The notes: generated by a model from the sequence alone, not told the origin. 64,000 nucleotides of DNA from Sipunculus nudus (GCA_026874595.1 CM049311.1:42349676-42413675), one strand, 5' to 3'; positions 11,796 through 25,378 are shown, counted from the first letter of the stretch. Numbers and translations are program-made.

Positions 11796-13785
11796 TTTTT
11801 TCACAGTGTGTGTCCCTTTTTATTTCTCAGTAGGGGTTTGATATATCAGTCTGAAATTGGGCATATATCTCTGAAAGCTTCGTTGTATACAAGACTGGTG
11901 CCAGCTACAATCATTTTTGTGTTTTGTGCACCCATGCCAGAATTTCAGCAGTGTTGTTTGTGTAATTGTTTCTTATTTAAAATGTTTATTACTTGCATTG
12001 TTCATATACATGAGAAGTAATGGTCCAGCATTGAAGCATTATACCTGATGTATTTCCCAATGCACAGGTTCGCATTAGGCCTGTAGGCCTTGTTTATATG
12101 TATACACAATTCGTATGGGGTACGTGAAATCAAATGGTTGGCGCGAGTTTATCAACATATTGCTTGCGTGTACTCTTGATATAATAGCGTCAGACATCGA
12201 CGTATGCATGTCGGCAGCAAAACTAATTGTTATAAAATAAGTCCATGCTGGTTGTGAAGTTAAAACAATACGCTGCAGTCTGAGTTCCAGCCGTTTGTTT
12301 TTAACTATTGTATGTTATATCGTACAAAATGAAGGACAATTATTGGCGATGACAGTCCATATCAGATACCGGCTGTCAAAGGTATTTTGCGCAAGGTGAC
12401 GGGCATAATCGAGGTACCGATTTTAAGTATCGTTTGGTTTCATCTTTTAAGTAAATACTTTTTTTACATATGTTTATTTAAACATTCTATTTTATTAAAC
12501 AGTTATTTAACATTCATTTATAACCATCCTTCTCATTCCTCTTTATCTGCAAAAGAAAAATCTCAAACTCCAGTCATTCATAAATTCTTATACTGACGCA
12601 AAATTAAATCGTCTGCACATCCGCGTGAACTCCAGAAAAATGCTAGGAATAATGGCAAATGCGATACAATGAAGAGAGTGAATTCAAATTTTGCTAAGAG
12701 ATCATTACGTTAATATAACCGCTTGATTCTCACAGAAAATTACACTAGGCTGTTAAAACCCTACCGCAGTTACATTTTCACGCGTGGGCAGACCTTACGG
12801 GCCATTGGTTCCAGTTGTAACTGCATAATCCATGGGATGTATATGGTCAACCTACTGCATTCTTCTAATCTGCATCAGATATTTGATTTAATGTTCTTTG
12901 TCAAACTTTCTCTGTCTCACTAATTTATTGACTTTGAATTTATATTATCATGGGCCAAACAACGATCCCAGGTCACCTGAATAGCTCCAGCTGGTATGGA
13001 TTCATGCTGGCGTAGTCTACGTGCGTTTTTAAAGAGGGGATTAGTTGATTTTCTTTTTCTAAGTGCATCACTTACAGGGAACGGAAAAGTGTGGGTGTAG
13101 CTTTTAATAGATGTGCGTATTATAATAGAAAATTTATGGTAGTAGAAGTAGTAGTAGTGGCAGCAGTGGTACTTAAGTGTAAAATTTGATTTTATTAATA
13201 TCCCTCTCTAACAACTGAAAATATACAATTATGCTGGAGGGCACTCTCCTATCCCACAATCATTATTTAACGCTGCACTGACCATGTTTCACACTATATG
13301 GGTGGGTTACGAAGGGTGGGCGCATAATCTCTAGCCAACCATGGTACCTCAGTAGGATTCCAGTCAACCTTCACCTTACAGGTAAGGCTCGTTTAACTTT
13401 ACAATTCGACAACGCTACCATTGGTTGCCCGCCTTTATACGATACTTCAACGGGAACATATTAGTATATATAACTTATTAGCATACCGGTATATCATATT
13501 ATCAACCCATGCAGTTATCTCACCATTCTTTCACTTTATAAAAGCCCATTTTAACGTTTTGTTCAATATTTATTCCAAATTATTGGAAGCCAGACATCTT
13601 TTTGCACGGTGTAATAAAATGTTGATAAATTCCTGCCATGTGAAATTTTACAGCTTCTCACAGCTAACTTATGAAGTAAAATGACATGTAATTCCCTTCG
13701 AATCCTGCATTTTATCGTCAAACCCTCTTTTCAAGTATACCTGGCATATTGACGATTAATATAACAGTAGGCCTACGTATATCGT

Positions 13786-13872
13786 TATATATATATTATG
13801 GGCCTATGTATATATATATATATATATACATACTAGTATAAGTATATATATATATATATGTATATATATATT
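13786..13872. repeat. TA-dinucleotide repeat, interrupted
   Basis: Runs of TA interrupted by short unique segments (for example ATGGGCC and CATACTAGTA). Confidence 0.85.
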
Positions 13873-14375
13873 CATCTTCATGCTTTGGCTAAACTGTTAT
13901 AGGGCCAGGGTTTAAACAAAAGTGTCCTTTTGAGAACAAAACGGATTATAAATGAAGAAGGCTGAGGTCGGGGTAAAACGCCCATGTTTACGGAATAGTT
14001 CTTTTCCTATTTATTTAAATATTTTCTTTGGTTTTGCAAAAAAAAATTCAGTTATAATATATTTTTCCCATGGAAACTATTCTTTATGGAATAAGAAATA
14101 AGATTTTAAAATATATACAAAATGGCAATAAAGATTTTCCCTTAGGGTGGGCGTCTTGCCCCGGTCTACCTACGCCATATCAAATAGTCCATTTTGTGAT
14201 AAAAATATATCGTCCGACTGTATGCACGTTGTATTTATAAATTTAAATTGCTTGAAATTGGACTGCATAACAAACGACCGGGAAATAAACGGACATTTTG
14301 AAGAATAGTTAAGGGTTCCTGAAATATAGATATATTAGCCACTGATATTCAATTTAAGTTAATGTCATATTAACC

Positions 14376-14515
14376 AGTGTTGGAGGTCTCGAGGCCGGTC
14401 TTGGGGCCGGGTTTCGCCAGCCTCGGCCTTGGCCTCGGAAGGCCATGATTCGGACTCGGCCTCGAGCCCTCCGGCCTCGATGACTCGGGGCAAACGGGTT
14501 CAAGGCCGCGCACGT
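14376..14515. repeat. CpG-rich GGCCTCG repeat patch
   Basis: A GC-rich stretch in AT-rich surroundings, built of repeated CCTCGG/GGCCTCG heptamers that also occur in inverted orientation (CGAGGCC). The two antisense ORFs here (14354-14587 minus, 14429-14680 plus) are by-products of this composition. It could be a short GC-rich repeat or a CpG island; no promoter element is recognisable. Confidence 0.5.
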
Positions 14516-15254
14516 TTGACCTTCTCTGAATGTTCTCAGCTTGCATTTGTGAAAAGGATTCAAATTTTTAGAGGGCCCGCGGGCCAATCACCCGTATTTT
14601 TTTCTCACTCGCGTGAAATGTATAAGGTGCAAGCTTGTTTGGCCCGTAAGAATTTGCCTTCAGACGCTATAGACCTATAGCCGCTCTATTTTTAAACTCC
14701 CTCAGTCTCCATTTAATTATTCTTTATTTCCATAAAGAAAGGTATTACCCGACGTAGCCGATCCTTTAATTTGAGCCTTTAAAATTAGTCTGATTGTGCC
14801 TACATACGAGGAACGACCGGTACACTCTCGTATGCCGGTGAGAGGAGACAAACTGCCGGTAAACCGCTCCTAAAGTTTCAACACTTGCATGAGTGAATAA
14901 AATCCACGAACTCACTTATCAACATGCACAAACGTTACAAAAATAGGGGAATCGCGTAAAAAAAGAGACATTGAGCAATTAGAAATCGTTCTCTTTGGAT
15001 TACAAATAAAGCGCAAATTCATCGTTGTCGCATTAAATGAGTTCTCTCGACATTCATACTGTCAACCGGCCATGTTGGCATTTAAACCATGTGACACGTT
15101 GACTGACATGCAGCTGATTTGCATACATTCGTGCCTAGCCAGTGAACGCATACGTTCTTGTGATTCGCGGAGAGATGAAGTGTCATAAATAGAGAGCCAA
15201 TAAGAGGTTCGTAGTAAATTCCACCCCATGTGACTTCATTCATGACAATTTTGA

Positions 15255-15420
15255 CGGGAAAATGTTTTCCGACATCGCTTCGCCTTCGGTTTTTGAGTGT
15301 TTGTTTTTCCAGCTAAGATCCCGGCGGCACCGTGAGTAAATAAAGCAAATGACGCAGGGCAATACAATGGAACCTGCAACTGACGATGTCTGGTGCACGA
15401 TCTCCATAAATCAGATGTTT
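15255..15420 (+). repeat. Host repeat H, uninterrupted (empty site for AD-4)
   Basis: The sequence GGGAAAATGTTTTCCGACAT through CTTCGGTTTTTGAGTGTTTG to CTCCATAAATCAGATGTTT recurs at 26408-26444 plus 29806-29920, where an AD element splits it at the T run (15290-15294 here). Flank similarity between the two loci is very high by eye. It serves as an internal empty-site control. Confidence 0.75.
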
Positions 15421-15663
15421 CACTGTTAGAAAAAAGGGTTTTCTAAAGAGTGAGAAGAGGGTTTTTTAAGTGTCCAAATACGAAAACCCTATATGGGTTT
15501 TTTAACAAAACCCTTTTCTATAAATGTTTTTTTTAACAAACCCCTTTTCTGTAAATGGACTTTTTAATAAAACCCTTTAATGTAAAAGGGTTTCAATAAA
15601 ACCTTTTGATAAAAAATGGGTTATTTAATTAAACCCTTTTATAAAAAGGGGTTATAAAAAAAA
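15421..15663. repeat. AACCCTTTT-rich repeat with CACTGTTAGAAA start
   Basis: Begins CACTGTTAGAAAAAAGGGTT and contains many AAACCCTTTT and AAAAGGGTT blocks in both orientations. A related stretch lies at 26262-26404. The start resembles the terminal sequence near 50316-50337 (reverse complement CACTCTTAGAAATAAGGGTT), so it may be a MITE of the same group. The AD-3 3' end abuts it. Confidence 0.45.
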
Positions 15664-16375
15664 CAAACGACCCATGGGTCACATCGCTCAGCTGAATTTT
15701 CGAAAATATTAGTAACTGCAAAATATTTTTATTTCTTTTAGTTTTTCTTGTATATTATCCTTAGAAAAGCTATGAGAATATGGCCCTGCTAAAATGAATT
15801 TGTAAATTATAGAATAGTGGACATGAGCTAAACCATTTAGTGATGCACCAAGGGAACAAATAGGCCTACGGTAAGTGTTATATAAAAGTAACATTTCATA
15901 AACAAATAATATGTGAAGGTAATTAAGTTTTCAAAAGTTAAATATATGGCCATATGGGTTAAAAATTATTCCCACAAAGTTTGACCAATATTCCTAAGCT
16001 TAATAACACTTTAACAGTGTTATTCACACCTAGGCTCGCCAACTTTAAGAGATATGACTGAAATGCTTCAAAGTATTTATATCTTCTTAAATCTTGTCAG
16101 TTAGCACTTACATTAAATCCTAATATTTTATCACATTTGAATATTAGGATTAAATTCCTGAAATTATTTTCTTAAAAAAAATCAAAATTGTCCAAGTCTC
16201 ATCAAAAAGAATTTATTTAACATTAAAATTATAAGATTCATCTTGTTTATTAGTCCTGTGTATTGAAGGGGTGGGTGGGGGAGGGGACTCCGTTGTTACT
16301 GCTCGTTGCTGAAAAAAATGTTAATTTTAAGATTCATCTAGATCATAGTACAGGTCTGTCAACAGAATGGGATTG

Positions 16376-16391
16376 GGGGGGGGGGGGGGGG
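16376..16391. repeat. Poly-G tract
   Basis: A G homopolymer of about 16 nt followed by GA repeats; lengths of such tracts are assembly-sensitive. Confidence 0.8.
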
Positions 16392-18199
16392 GAGAGAGAG
16401 AAAAAGTCTCCCTGTGGTATGGTATTAACTGCAGACAGCCTGATCAAGCTCAGCTCAGTGGAGAGAGGGCTTACCCTAGTGATGAGTTATAACATTATGC
16501 CAACAGCCTGGGGAGCATAGAGAGCTGCACTGAATGAACTACAGTGACCAAAGTGGACTGCTTGAGAATGTAATGGGAATACAGGAGCCTCCAAAAAATT
16601 CAATAACTAGCCTAATTTTGCAGCTTTTATTTGCAAATTTCAGATTTTAACAGGTTAAATCCTTATGTGCACATGCTGCGAAAATTTAATCCACAGTACT
16701 TACAGGAAAAAAAAACGTGCTGTGGCCAAAGTTGGGCAAAATTTAAGGTACAAATTTTTTATTTTTGCTAATAGTTTAAAAAATTTAAAAGATTTTGATC
16801 TTATTTTGGGTATACAATTTAATTTTGATAAATTAAAGGTATATTACTGGAAAAAAGTCCTTAGCTCTAACATGTTTTGTGATAAGCGATCAAATATCTT
16901 TCCTGATTGTTTACAAAATGCATTATTTGAGCCCATAACTTTTTAAATTATGTAATACAGACCTTATTCTGGCATGTACATAGGAACTATATAGAGGAAT
17001 ATTTATGGTAAATATGAGGAAAAACAGATGAGTAGTTTTGATATTAGGCGGTCCTGAAGTGTGAGAATAAGGAATACACTTATTATACCCTTTGCCACTT
17101 CTGGGGACTTTCAATGTTTTGTATCCTTGGCAACATTGAAAGAAAGCAGGTACAGATAAAAGAACCTTGACACTTTGAAGGTTTACATTCTTCCATAAAG
17201 ACATTTTTTCTGGATGCAAAATATTTTGCAGTTGCCTGCAGATATTAATTGCTGCCTCTCGTTGCCTTGTAAAGACCTTAATGTCGGGTTCAGGAATGAG
17301 CGATTCTCGCATGTAAACATATGAAATATGGATAAAACTGAAATAAAATTAAAATGTTCATTGTAGGGAAGTAGTCATGAAAACAACCATGAAAATAAGT
17401 GTTGAAACAGAAACAGAGCATTTATGCACAACCGCAGAATTATACCAACTTTCGCTGATAAATATTTTTCTAAAACGTCATTTCTAATATGATAAAGGAA
17501 CATTGCTTATTTACTTTTTTTAACAGTGCTACCATACTGCCTACATTAAAAATGCAACTCTACTGTTTATATACCATAAGAAATATGTTTAGAGAAGCAC
17601 CATGCGAATCACAATTACATATGCAAGTAACAAAAATGCAGATTATAAAATAAATGAAAAAAATTAGGCCTATAGCATTTACATAAATTCAGTTTTGGTA
17701 AAGATGGTGTAAAGCTGTCAGAGCTGATGTAGTCTTCAAATAAATCAATCAGCAATAAACAAACATTCTGTAAACACTGGTATATGAAGAATATATATGA
17801 TGATATCAATGTCAGTAATTGCACAATATAAAATACAACATAATTCATCATATAGTGGTTTTATGCAACATTGTCAACGGTTATATGCAACAGTCGTTCT
17901 AGATCTCCTTCACAGTGACCGGTGCGTGTTGTAACACAGTCTGCCGGTTTTCACCACCAGGACTGAAAATTGTAGTCAGACCAATGACAGCGCAGTATTG
18001 CATCGTGCATCCATGATGTTGAATTCTCCTACAATTCTACCTGAAATTAGAATGACGCTCAGCTGAATTCAAGAAATGTTGAACAATGAGGGAAATGACT
18101 GCCAAACAAATCATTAATTTTGTGAAGAGTCCTAAGAAATGGGTTTCAGTGGGCTTTTGGACAGATGACAACTTCATTTGAGTGTCTCATAAATAGAAA

Positions 18200-20330
18200 G
18201 AAAAATGCATAAAAATACAGGTAGTGCCACCAGTCTGCAGGAACTGATGAAACACTCCATGATCAATAAATATCCCAAGAATCATGGCTATCAGGGCATA
18301 AGTTATTCAGATACTGGAGCTTTTGTTTGTATCAAATTTTTAATTATTCTTTGGGGTATTTACGAGCCCTATAGCTCAGAGGATATGGGTAACAGAGACC
18401 TAATTTCAGATTTACATGAAGACTTTTCATGGACCTCCCTAGATGTCAAGTATGAAGATTCTATGTCAAGTTGTTACCATTTGTGGCCTGTTACAAGATG
18501 AGGCTTTATTGGAAAGTCTCAAAAAGAGAAAAAATGCGTACAAATAAAAAAAAATATAGGTGGCGCCACCATTCTGCAGGAAATGATGAAACCCTCCATG
18601 ATCAATACACATGCAAAACATCAGGGCCATCAGTACATTAGTTATTCAGATACTGCAGCTTTTGTATCACATTTTTAGTTATTCTTAGGGGTACTTGCGA
18701 GCCCCATAGCTCGGAGGATATGGGTAACAGAGACCTAATTTCACGTATCCGCAGAGACTTTTCATGGACCTACCTTGATGTCAAGTTAGAAGATTCCAGG
18801 TCCAGCAGTTACGATTTGTAACCTGTTAACAGATGAGGCTTTATTTGAAAGTCTCGAAAAGAGAAAAAAATGCGTACAAATTAAAAAAAGATATAGGTGG
18901 CGCCACCAGTCTGCAGGAACTGATGAAACACTCCATGATCAATATGCCTGCAAAGAATCATGGTGATACATGCATTAGTTATTCAGATACTGGAGCTTCT
19001 GTATCAAATTTTTAATTATTCTTAGGGGTACTTACTATGGATATGGGTTACAGAGACCTAATTTCATATTTTTCACAGAGACTTTTCATTGACCTCCCTT
19101 GATGTAAAGTTTGAAGAATCCAGCCGAGCGGTTATGATTTGTGCCCTGTTAACAGATGACAGCTTCTTTGAAAGTCTCAAAAATAAAGAAAAAAATCGTA
19201 AAAATTGGAAAAAATACAAGTGGCGCCACCAGTTTGCAGGAACTGATGGAACACTCAACACTTGATACAAAAGCTAAAGTATCTGAATAACTACTTCATT
19301 GATCACCATGATTTTTTTGCATGAATATTGATCATGGAGTGATGACCGCATCTTAAGAGGTCTCAAAAATAGAGAAAAAAAAATCGTAAAAATAAAAAAA
19401 AATACAGGTTGCGCCACCAGACTGCAGAAACTGATGAAACGCTTCATGATCAATATCCATGCAAAAAATCATGGTGATCAAAGAAATAGTTGTTCAGTTA
19501 CTTGAGCTTTTGTATAAAATTTTCCATTATTCTGGGGGGGTATTTCGGAGCCCCATAGCTCAGAGGTTATGGGTAACAGAGACCTAATTTCAGGTTTCCA
19601 AAGAGACTTCTTATGGGCCTCCCTGCATGTCAAGAGAGAAAATTCTAGGTCCAGTCGTTACGATTTGTGCCCTGTTAACAGATGACCGCATCTTAAGAGG
19701 TCTCAAAAATAGAGAAAAAAATTCGTAAAAATTAAAAAAAAATACAGGTTGCGCCACCAGACTGCAGAAACTGATGAAACACTTCATGATCAATATCCAT
19801 GCAAAAAATCATGGTGATCAATGCAATAGTTGTTCAGTTACTTGAGCTTTTGTATAAAATTTTCCATTATTCTGGGGGGTATTTCAGAGGTTATGGGTAA
19901 CAGAGACCTTAATTCAGGTTTCAAAAGAGACTTTTTATGGGCCTCCCTGCATGTCAAGAGAGAAAATTCTAGGTCCAGTCGTTACGATTTGTGCCCTGTT
20001 AACAGATGACCGCATCTTAAGAGGTCTCCAAAAAAGAGAAAAAAAAATCGAAAAAATACAGGTGGCGCCACCAGTCTGCAGAAACTGATGAAACACTCCA
20101 TGATCAATATCCATGCAAAAAAAATCATGGTGATCAATGCATTAGATGTTCAGATACTTGAGCTTTTGTATCAAATTTTCCATTATTCTGGGGGGACTTT
20201 GGAGCCCCATAGCTCGAAGAATATGGGTAATAGAGACCTAATTTCAGGTTTCCAAGGAGATTTTTATTGACCTCCCAGGATGCCAAGTTAGAAGATTCCA
20301 GGTCCAGCGGTTACGATTTGCGCCCTGTTA
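18200..20330 (-). repeat. Tandem A-cores with GGTGGCGCCACC
   Basis: About six to seven copies of a 310-350-bp unit, each containing a CTGCAGAAACTGATGAAAC-type segment, TTGATCATGG-type palindromes, CCCATAGCTC, and AGGTCTCTGTTACCCAT in reverse. Exact GGTGGCGCCACC occurs at 18559, 18896 and 20061, with one-mismatch versions at about 19209, 19398 and 19748. The same unit in plus orientation forms the AD-4 core at 26580-28530. Confidence 0.75.
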
Positions 20331-20419
20331 AGGGACGGCCGGACGGCCGGACGGACGGACATACGACGGACAAAGAGTGATCGCTATAGCTCAGATGACT
20401 TTCAGTCAGCTGAGCTAAA

Positions 20420-20867
20420 AAAATATAAGAAGAACGAACCAGTGAAATTGTCAACATATTTGCTCAGACCTATTTCTCTTAGCAAGTTTGATACTTCTTA
20501 GACTGTCCAACTGACCATAGACATGATCTGTAAATTGACAAAATAAGTCTCACGGCAGTCTCTAGAGCTTATTTACACTTCTTTCAACAAGCCCAAGTGC
20601 TACTGAAACTGATCGTATAACATACCAGTACATATGTGCTAATTTATATCTTGTTATTCTTTGAAAGTCACATATACATGAGAAAATAATTTGGTAGCAG
20701 TCCTTATACAAAATAATAATAATATAAAAAAATAATATAAGGCATTGAAAAAATTAATGCTTCATCATATCATCGATGAAGGGGTAGGTGATCGCAAGCA
20801 TTAACTTTAGGCGCATGAATTTCGATAATAACAGAGGTAAATTGTCCTATAACTGTTCATTCTCACA
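20420..20867. other. Interval without recognisable gene
   Basis: AT-rich, no ORF or RNA gene recognised. Confidence 0.5.
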
Positions 20868-21480
20868 CATCAAGTTGTACATGCTATTCTCTCCACCCAC
20901 TCTAAATGTGTGACTTTAAATATTTCCCATTTGGCAGTCCAAAAATAGGTGTTCTTGTGATAACTATATGAGTACCTGTTGTTATTCAGCAGTGGATAGG
21001 CAAGGCTACACACATCAAGATATATGTGCCATTCTCTCCACCCACTCTAAATGTGTGACTTTAAATATTTCCCATTTGGCAGTAAAAAAATAAGTGTTCT
21101 TGAGATAACTACATGAGTACCTGTTGATATTCAGCAATGAATGGGGAAGGCTTCACACATCAAGATGTATGTGCAATTCTCTCCACACACTCTATGTGAC
21201 TTTAAATATTTCCCATTTGGCAGTAAAAACATAAGTGTTCTTGAGATAACTAAATGAGTACCTGTTGTTATTCAGCAGTGAATGGGGAAGGCTTCACACA
21301 TCAAGATGTATGTGCCATTCTCTCCACCAGTCTTAATGTGTGACTTTAATTTTTTCCTATTTTGCACTAAAAAAAAAAATTGTTCGTGTGCTATATATAT
21401 GGGTACCTGTTGTCATTTAGCAGTGAGTGTACAGGGCCCAGTCAGAATAATATATTTGCCATATTCCATGTATTCCATTC
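20868..21480. repeat. About 144-bp tandem repeat, four copies
   Basis: CATCAAG...GTGCCATTCTCTCCACCCAC...AAATATTTCCCATTTGGCAG modules start at 20868, 21012, 21158 and 21299, giving periods of 141-146 bp. The last copy is degenerate. The ORF at 21282-21506 is a by-product of this repeat. Confidence 0.8.
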
Positions 21481-21656
21481 CTCAAGTTACTATTTATCAT
21501 TTTTAAAATAGCAATCTAAGGGGTTTTTTTTTGTTTTGCTAGTATATTATTTTCTAAAATTTTAATGTCCTGTCAAGTGAAAAAAAAATAACTTTTTAAT
21601 TTATTCTAATGGAGGACCTTCTTTCCTATTTTGAACTACTTCATGGCAGTTTTTTT

Positions 21657-23990
21657 TTTATCGAACCTGTGAGCTTATGCGATGGTGTGGCGTCGTCCGG
21701 CGTCCGTCGTCCGTCGTCTGTACGTTAACCCATACTATCTTGAAAACGGCAAGAATTAGCATCACGAAATTTTATGCATAAAATTAGTCATCCTAAAAAC
21801 TCTATCGGATTTTGCTTATTTTTTGGCTAACTGCATTTTCTTAGATTTTATAAGGAAATAGTTAAAAAAATTAAAAAATCTTCTTCTCCGAATCTGTTCA
21901 GCCAAATTGTCCAATATATTACAGAAATGATTCCTGGAACAATCTTTCTCAAGTTTGTTCGAATGGTTTAAGTTCGGTGATTTTGGCCAAGTTACAGGAA
22001 GTTGAACTTAGTCATCTGTCCAAAAAAGCATATTAAAATTACAATCTCAGAAATGGCTTGAGCTATCATCACCAAATTTTATGCCAATATTGGTCACGTG
22101 AGTCATATCTGAAATTGAGGTATTGGTGGCGCCACCTGCAACAGCCTTTTTTGTACGGGGGTCATCAGTGCAGGTATCATACTGACAGCTACAAATAACT
22201 TCTTCTCTAAAACGATATGGCCAAATTGGTTAATATCGCACAGAAATGATCCTAGGGTAGTGCTTTCTGAAGTTTGTTCAAATGGTATCAGTTCAGTGAC
22301 ATTTGGCTAAGTTATGGGAAGCGGAATTTAGTCATATGCCATAACAGCCCATTTAAGCTAAGTGGCTACAAAAATCTTCTTCTCAAAAACCACTGGGCCA
22401 AATTCTTAAATCTCACACATTAAGTATCCTTACATGTTGATAATTCAAGTTTGTTCAAATGGTCTCAGTTCAGTGACTTTTGGCTGAGTTATGGGAAGCT
22501 GAATTTAGTCATATGCCATAACAGCCCATGTTAGCTAAGAGGCTACAAAAATCTTCTTCTCAAAAACCACTTGGCCAAATTCTTAAATCTCACACATTAA
22601 TTATCCTTAGATGATGATAATTCAAGTTTGTTCAAATGGTCTCAGTTCAGTGACTTTTGGCAGAGTTATGGGAAGCTGAATTTAGTCATATGCCATAACA
22701 GCCCATGTTAGCTAAGTGGCTACAAAAATCTTCTTCTCAAAAACCACTGGGCTAAATTCTTAAATCTCACACATTAATTATCCTTAGATGTTGATGATTC
22801 AAGTTTGTTCAAATGGTTTTGGTTCAATGATTTTTGACTGAGTTATGGGAAGCTGAACTTTGCCATTTTGCTGTTATTTTCCCATATTAGTTATAAACCT
22901 ACAAAATGTTTTTCGACTGATGATTCTGAGGCCATTCTGTTTAATATTTTGCAAGAACAATTCCCTGAATAATTCTTTTCATAAATGTCTTTTATGGTTC
23001 CAAAGAATGAATTTTGGCTGAATTATAAAGATTGAATTGAGTCAATTTACCATATATATTAGCTGTGTGAAGCAGATACATCTAGCCTAGCACCAGTTTA
23101 TCAGCATCCATTACATCATGCCTCTAGACATTTAGATTTCAGGTTATCTATGGAAAATATTGACAAGAATGTTTTTTGAATGCTTTTAAAATATGTAGAT
23201 TTATGATATTATATATCATCTGTACACTAACTCATAATTTCTCAGGAATAGCAGGAGCTACTTTCCCCAAAATTTATGCAATTATCTGTCACATATCAAA
23301 TGTTGATGGATTCAGCTTATTTTTGCTATCTGCATTTACTTAGATATTACAGAGAAAAAGCTGAAAAAACTTTAAAAGTCTTCTTCTTATAAACGGTCGA
23401 GCCAAATTGTTCAATATTTAACAGAAATGATCCCAGAGGCGAGCCCTCTAAAGTTTGTTCAAATGGTTTGTGTTGGATAAATATTAGCAGAGTTACATAA
23501 CAGGCCAAGATTGTGTATGTTTCTTGAATAGGTTGAGAAACTGCCAACAGTTTCAGATTTGGCAACAGATCAAGAGCTCAATCAGTGCAGCCAAGCACAA
23601 GGCTCGGATCACCTCATGGGCAGCGTGTGATCATCTCATGGGTAGCATGTGATCACCTCATGAGTATCATGTGATCACCTCAAGGGTGTCATGCCACTCA
23701 GGGCTGCATATGGAGCCAATCTGTGAGCTTATGCAATTGTGTGCCTACTATTTCAGATTTGGCAATAGGCAAAAGGTCAGTCTGGATTTATTTATAGCTT
23801 TGGCAGACTGCCAACTGTGTCAGATTATGCAACAGGTCAAGAGTTCACTCAGTGCAGCCAAGTACAGGTCAAAATATCACTCCAAAAATGTAATGCTTCA
23901 CCTAATTTTACTACTGTCCGAGTGCTATGGGAAACAATTTGTACTTCTCTCAATATTTTTAATAATTCAGTTCTGATCAAATGATCAAAT
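21657..23990 (+). mobile_element. B-family element, copy 3 (3' end not found)
   Basis: The head TTTATCGAACCTGTGAGCTT starts after a T run, followed by GTC-rich microsatellite, B cores, GGTGGCGCCACC at 22125-22136, then the tandem block seen also at 9490. No CACAGGTTCGC-plus-hairpin terminus is visible, so the right limit is approximate. Confidence 0.55.
22270..22870 (+). repeat. About 178-bp tandem B-core repeat
   Basis: TTTGTTCAAATGGT...CAGTTCAGTGAC...GCCATAACAGCCCAT modules start at about 22274, 22452, 22632 and 22808. Other B copies (3690, 35830) carry one or two units. Confidence 0.8.
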
Positions 23991-24150
23991 GGTTTTCCTA
24001 ATAGTTTTTCATTGTGGACCAGCACCTCTCACACATCAAAAATGTACTTGACATGTCTTTACAGCTTGGGCGGCAACAGTGGTTTCAAATTCTGTAACCA
24101 AAACCAATGCGTTTACCTCGCATCATTCAGACGAAATCAAATACAAAGCA

Positions 24151-24189
<39 letters not shown>
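24151..24189. repeat. TA microsatellite
   Basis: Uninterrupted TA dinucleotides, about 19 units. Confidence 0.9.
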
Positions 24190-24191
<2 letters not shown>

Positions 24192-25378
24192 AGCAATATT
24201 TACATAATAGCATCATCCATCGTTTTATTCGTAAGTGAAATCAGATGAAATAAAGGAGTGTGTCAACTTTAAATTGAAGGACAACCCCAAAGCAATCTCA
24301 TCAAAGGTGCCCCTGAGTAAAACCTTAGGGAATTTGAATAACATTTGAAAATATTCATAAACTTCCTTAGTTCTTCCATAAAGAATTCTCTTTTTTTTCA
24401 GTTCCTCTTGACTTTAATATGACGTGAACATTTATGTAAGAAATTGATTTAAAGCATTCACTAGATCATATAATTTGTTGTAATTATAAGATGTCGATAA
24501 TATTTTAACAGCTGTGCCCGCGCCGATTGGGAGAAGTGGTTTAAAAAGCAAATTCAGATAAATGCCTAAACTATTATGCATATTCCAGCAAAGTAAATGC
24601 TGATTTCAAGCTAACATGATTTAAATATAAGAAATACATAAATGATATTACACAATATAATGCCATGGTTGCTTTGAAAATTAAGTTAGGGATTAAATAG
24701 TGGAAACATGAACGAATGTTATAAAATTATAATTTTATTTTTTTATGTTTGAACTCAAAATGTTTAATGTACATTTACTGGAAGAGCAGGTTATTAATGC
24801 ATAGTTTTCTATACATTAGAGCCCAAACACTTATTCATAAACAATTACAAATAAATGTACTACAATTTTAAAATATAAAACCTAAACGTGCTTCTTATTA
24901 ATGCTGATATATCTTCATCTCCTTAGCCGCTGGCACAAACTAATGATGTGACTGAAAACAAATAATGTTCATACTATGCCTAATATAACTTCAATACACA
25001 ATATCAATATATCATCAATAATGTTTACATGAAAATCCTTTGAATGTTAAGACAAGTTAGTGTCCCCGCACCATGACCCCTTCTGCAGTCTGAAAAGCCC
25101 AGTAAAATTAAAAAGGAACAGGACATCCATGCAGAGTGTTTGTTAAGATTATCCACTACGGCGTTCCATATCATATTTTTATAGTAACTTGCTCAGCAAT
25201 GATGATTAACACCGATCCATGTAATTGTTGGAGACCTCTTTTATGGAGAAATAATTTTGGCAACAAGTGTTTTGAACAAAATATTATATAATTTCAAGGC
25301 AGAAACCTTGGGGTGAAGACACTATTGGGAATACAGCAACACATGCAGTCATGTCACTGAACCATCATGCTTGGTTCG

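Larger units (their letters stand above)
8890..12092 (+). mobile_element. B-family Helentron/HINE-like element with both ends (contains nested C-1)
   Basis: The 5' end is TTTAGCGAACTTGTG at 8890. The 3' end has CACAGGTTCGC (12063-12073), the reverse complement of the B 5' subterminal sequence, then the hairpin AGGCCTGTAGGCCT (12077-12090), ending CTTG before TTT. This is the same logic as AD ends. The interior holds B cores (9000-9370), a tandem block (9490-10080) and modules with degenerate copies of the 12-bp palindrome. It is split by the C-1 insertion at 10350-11795, so the B sequence itself is about 1.75 kb. Confidence 0.6.
12093..15249. other. Mostly single-copy-looking DNA without recognisable gene
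   Basis: I see no ORF with family resemblance on either strand. Content is AT-rich up to about 14340, then less so. It includes a GTA/GCA trinucleotide tract at 13138-13170, a TA microsatellite and a GC-rich segment, which are listed separately. A spliced host gene with short exons cannot be excluded by eye. Confidence 0.4.
15664..20419 (-). mobile_element. AD-family element AD-3, both ends (minus strand)
   Basis: Left: the 3' end in reverse, CAAACGACCCATGGGTCACA then CGCTCAGCTGAA. Right: the 5' end in reverse, with ACGG microsatellite (20332-20363), GATCGCTATAGCTCAGATGACT-ttc-AGTCAGCTGAGCTAAA. Interior: a 680-type core at about 16600-17070 and a tandem series of about 310-350-bp cores at 18200-20330. 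Whether 17300-18150 belongs to the original element or to a later insertion is unclear. Both flanks are A runs (T runs on the element strand). Confidence 0.55.

Noticed and set aside
14354-14680. Overlapping antisense ORFs in the GC-rich patch
   Set aside because: Low-complexity Arg/Pro/Ala-rich translations of GGCCTCG repeats; no domain.
15421-15663. Telomere-like AACCCT repeats
   Set aside because: The motif is AACCCTTTT in both orientations at irregular spacing, not a tandem TTAGGG array.
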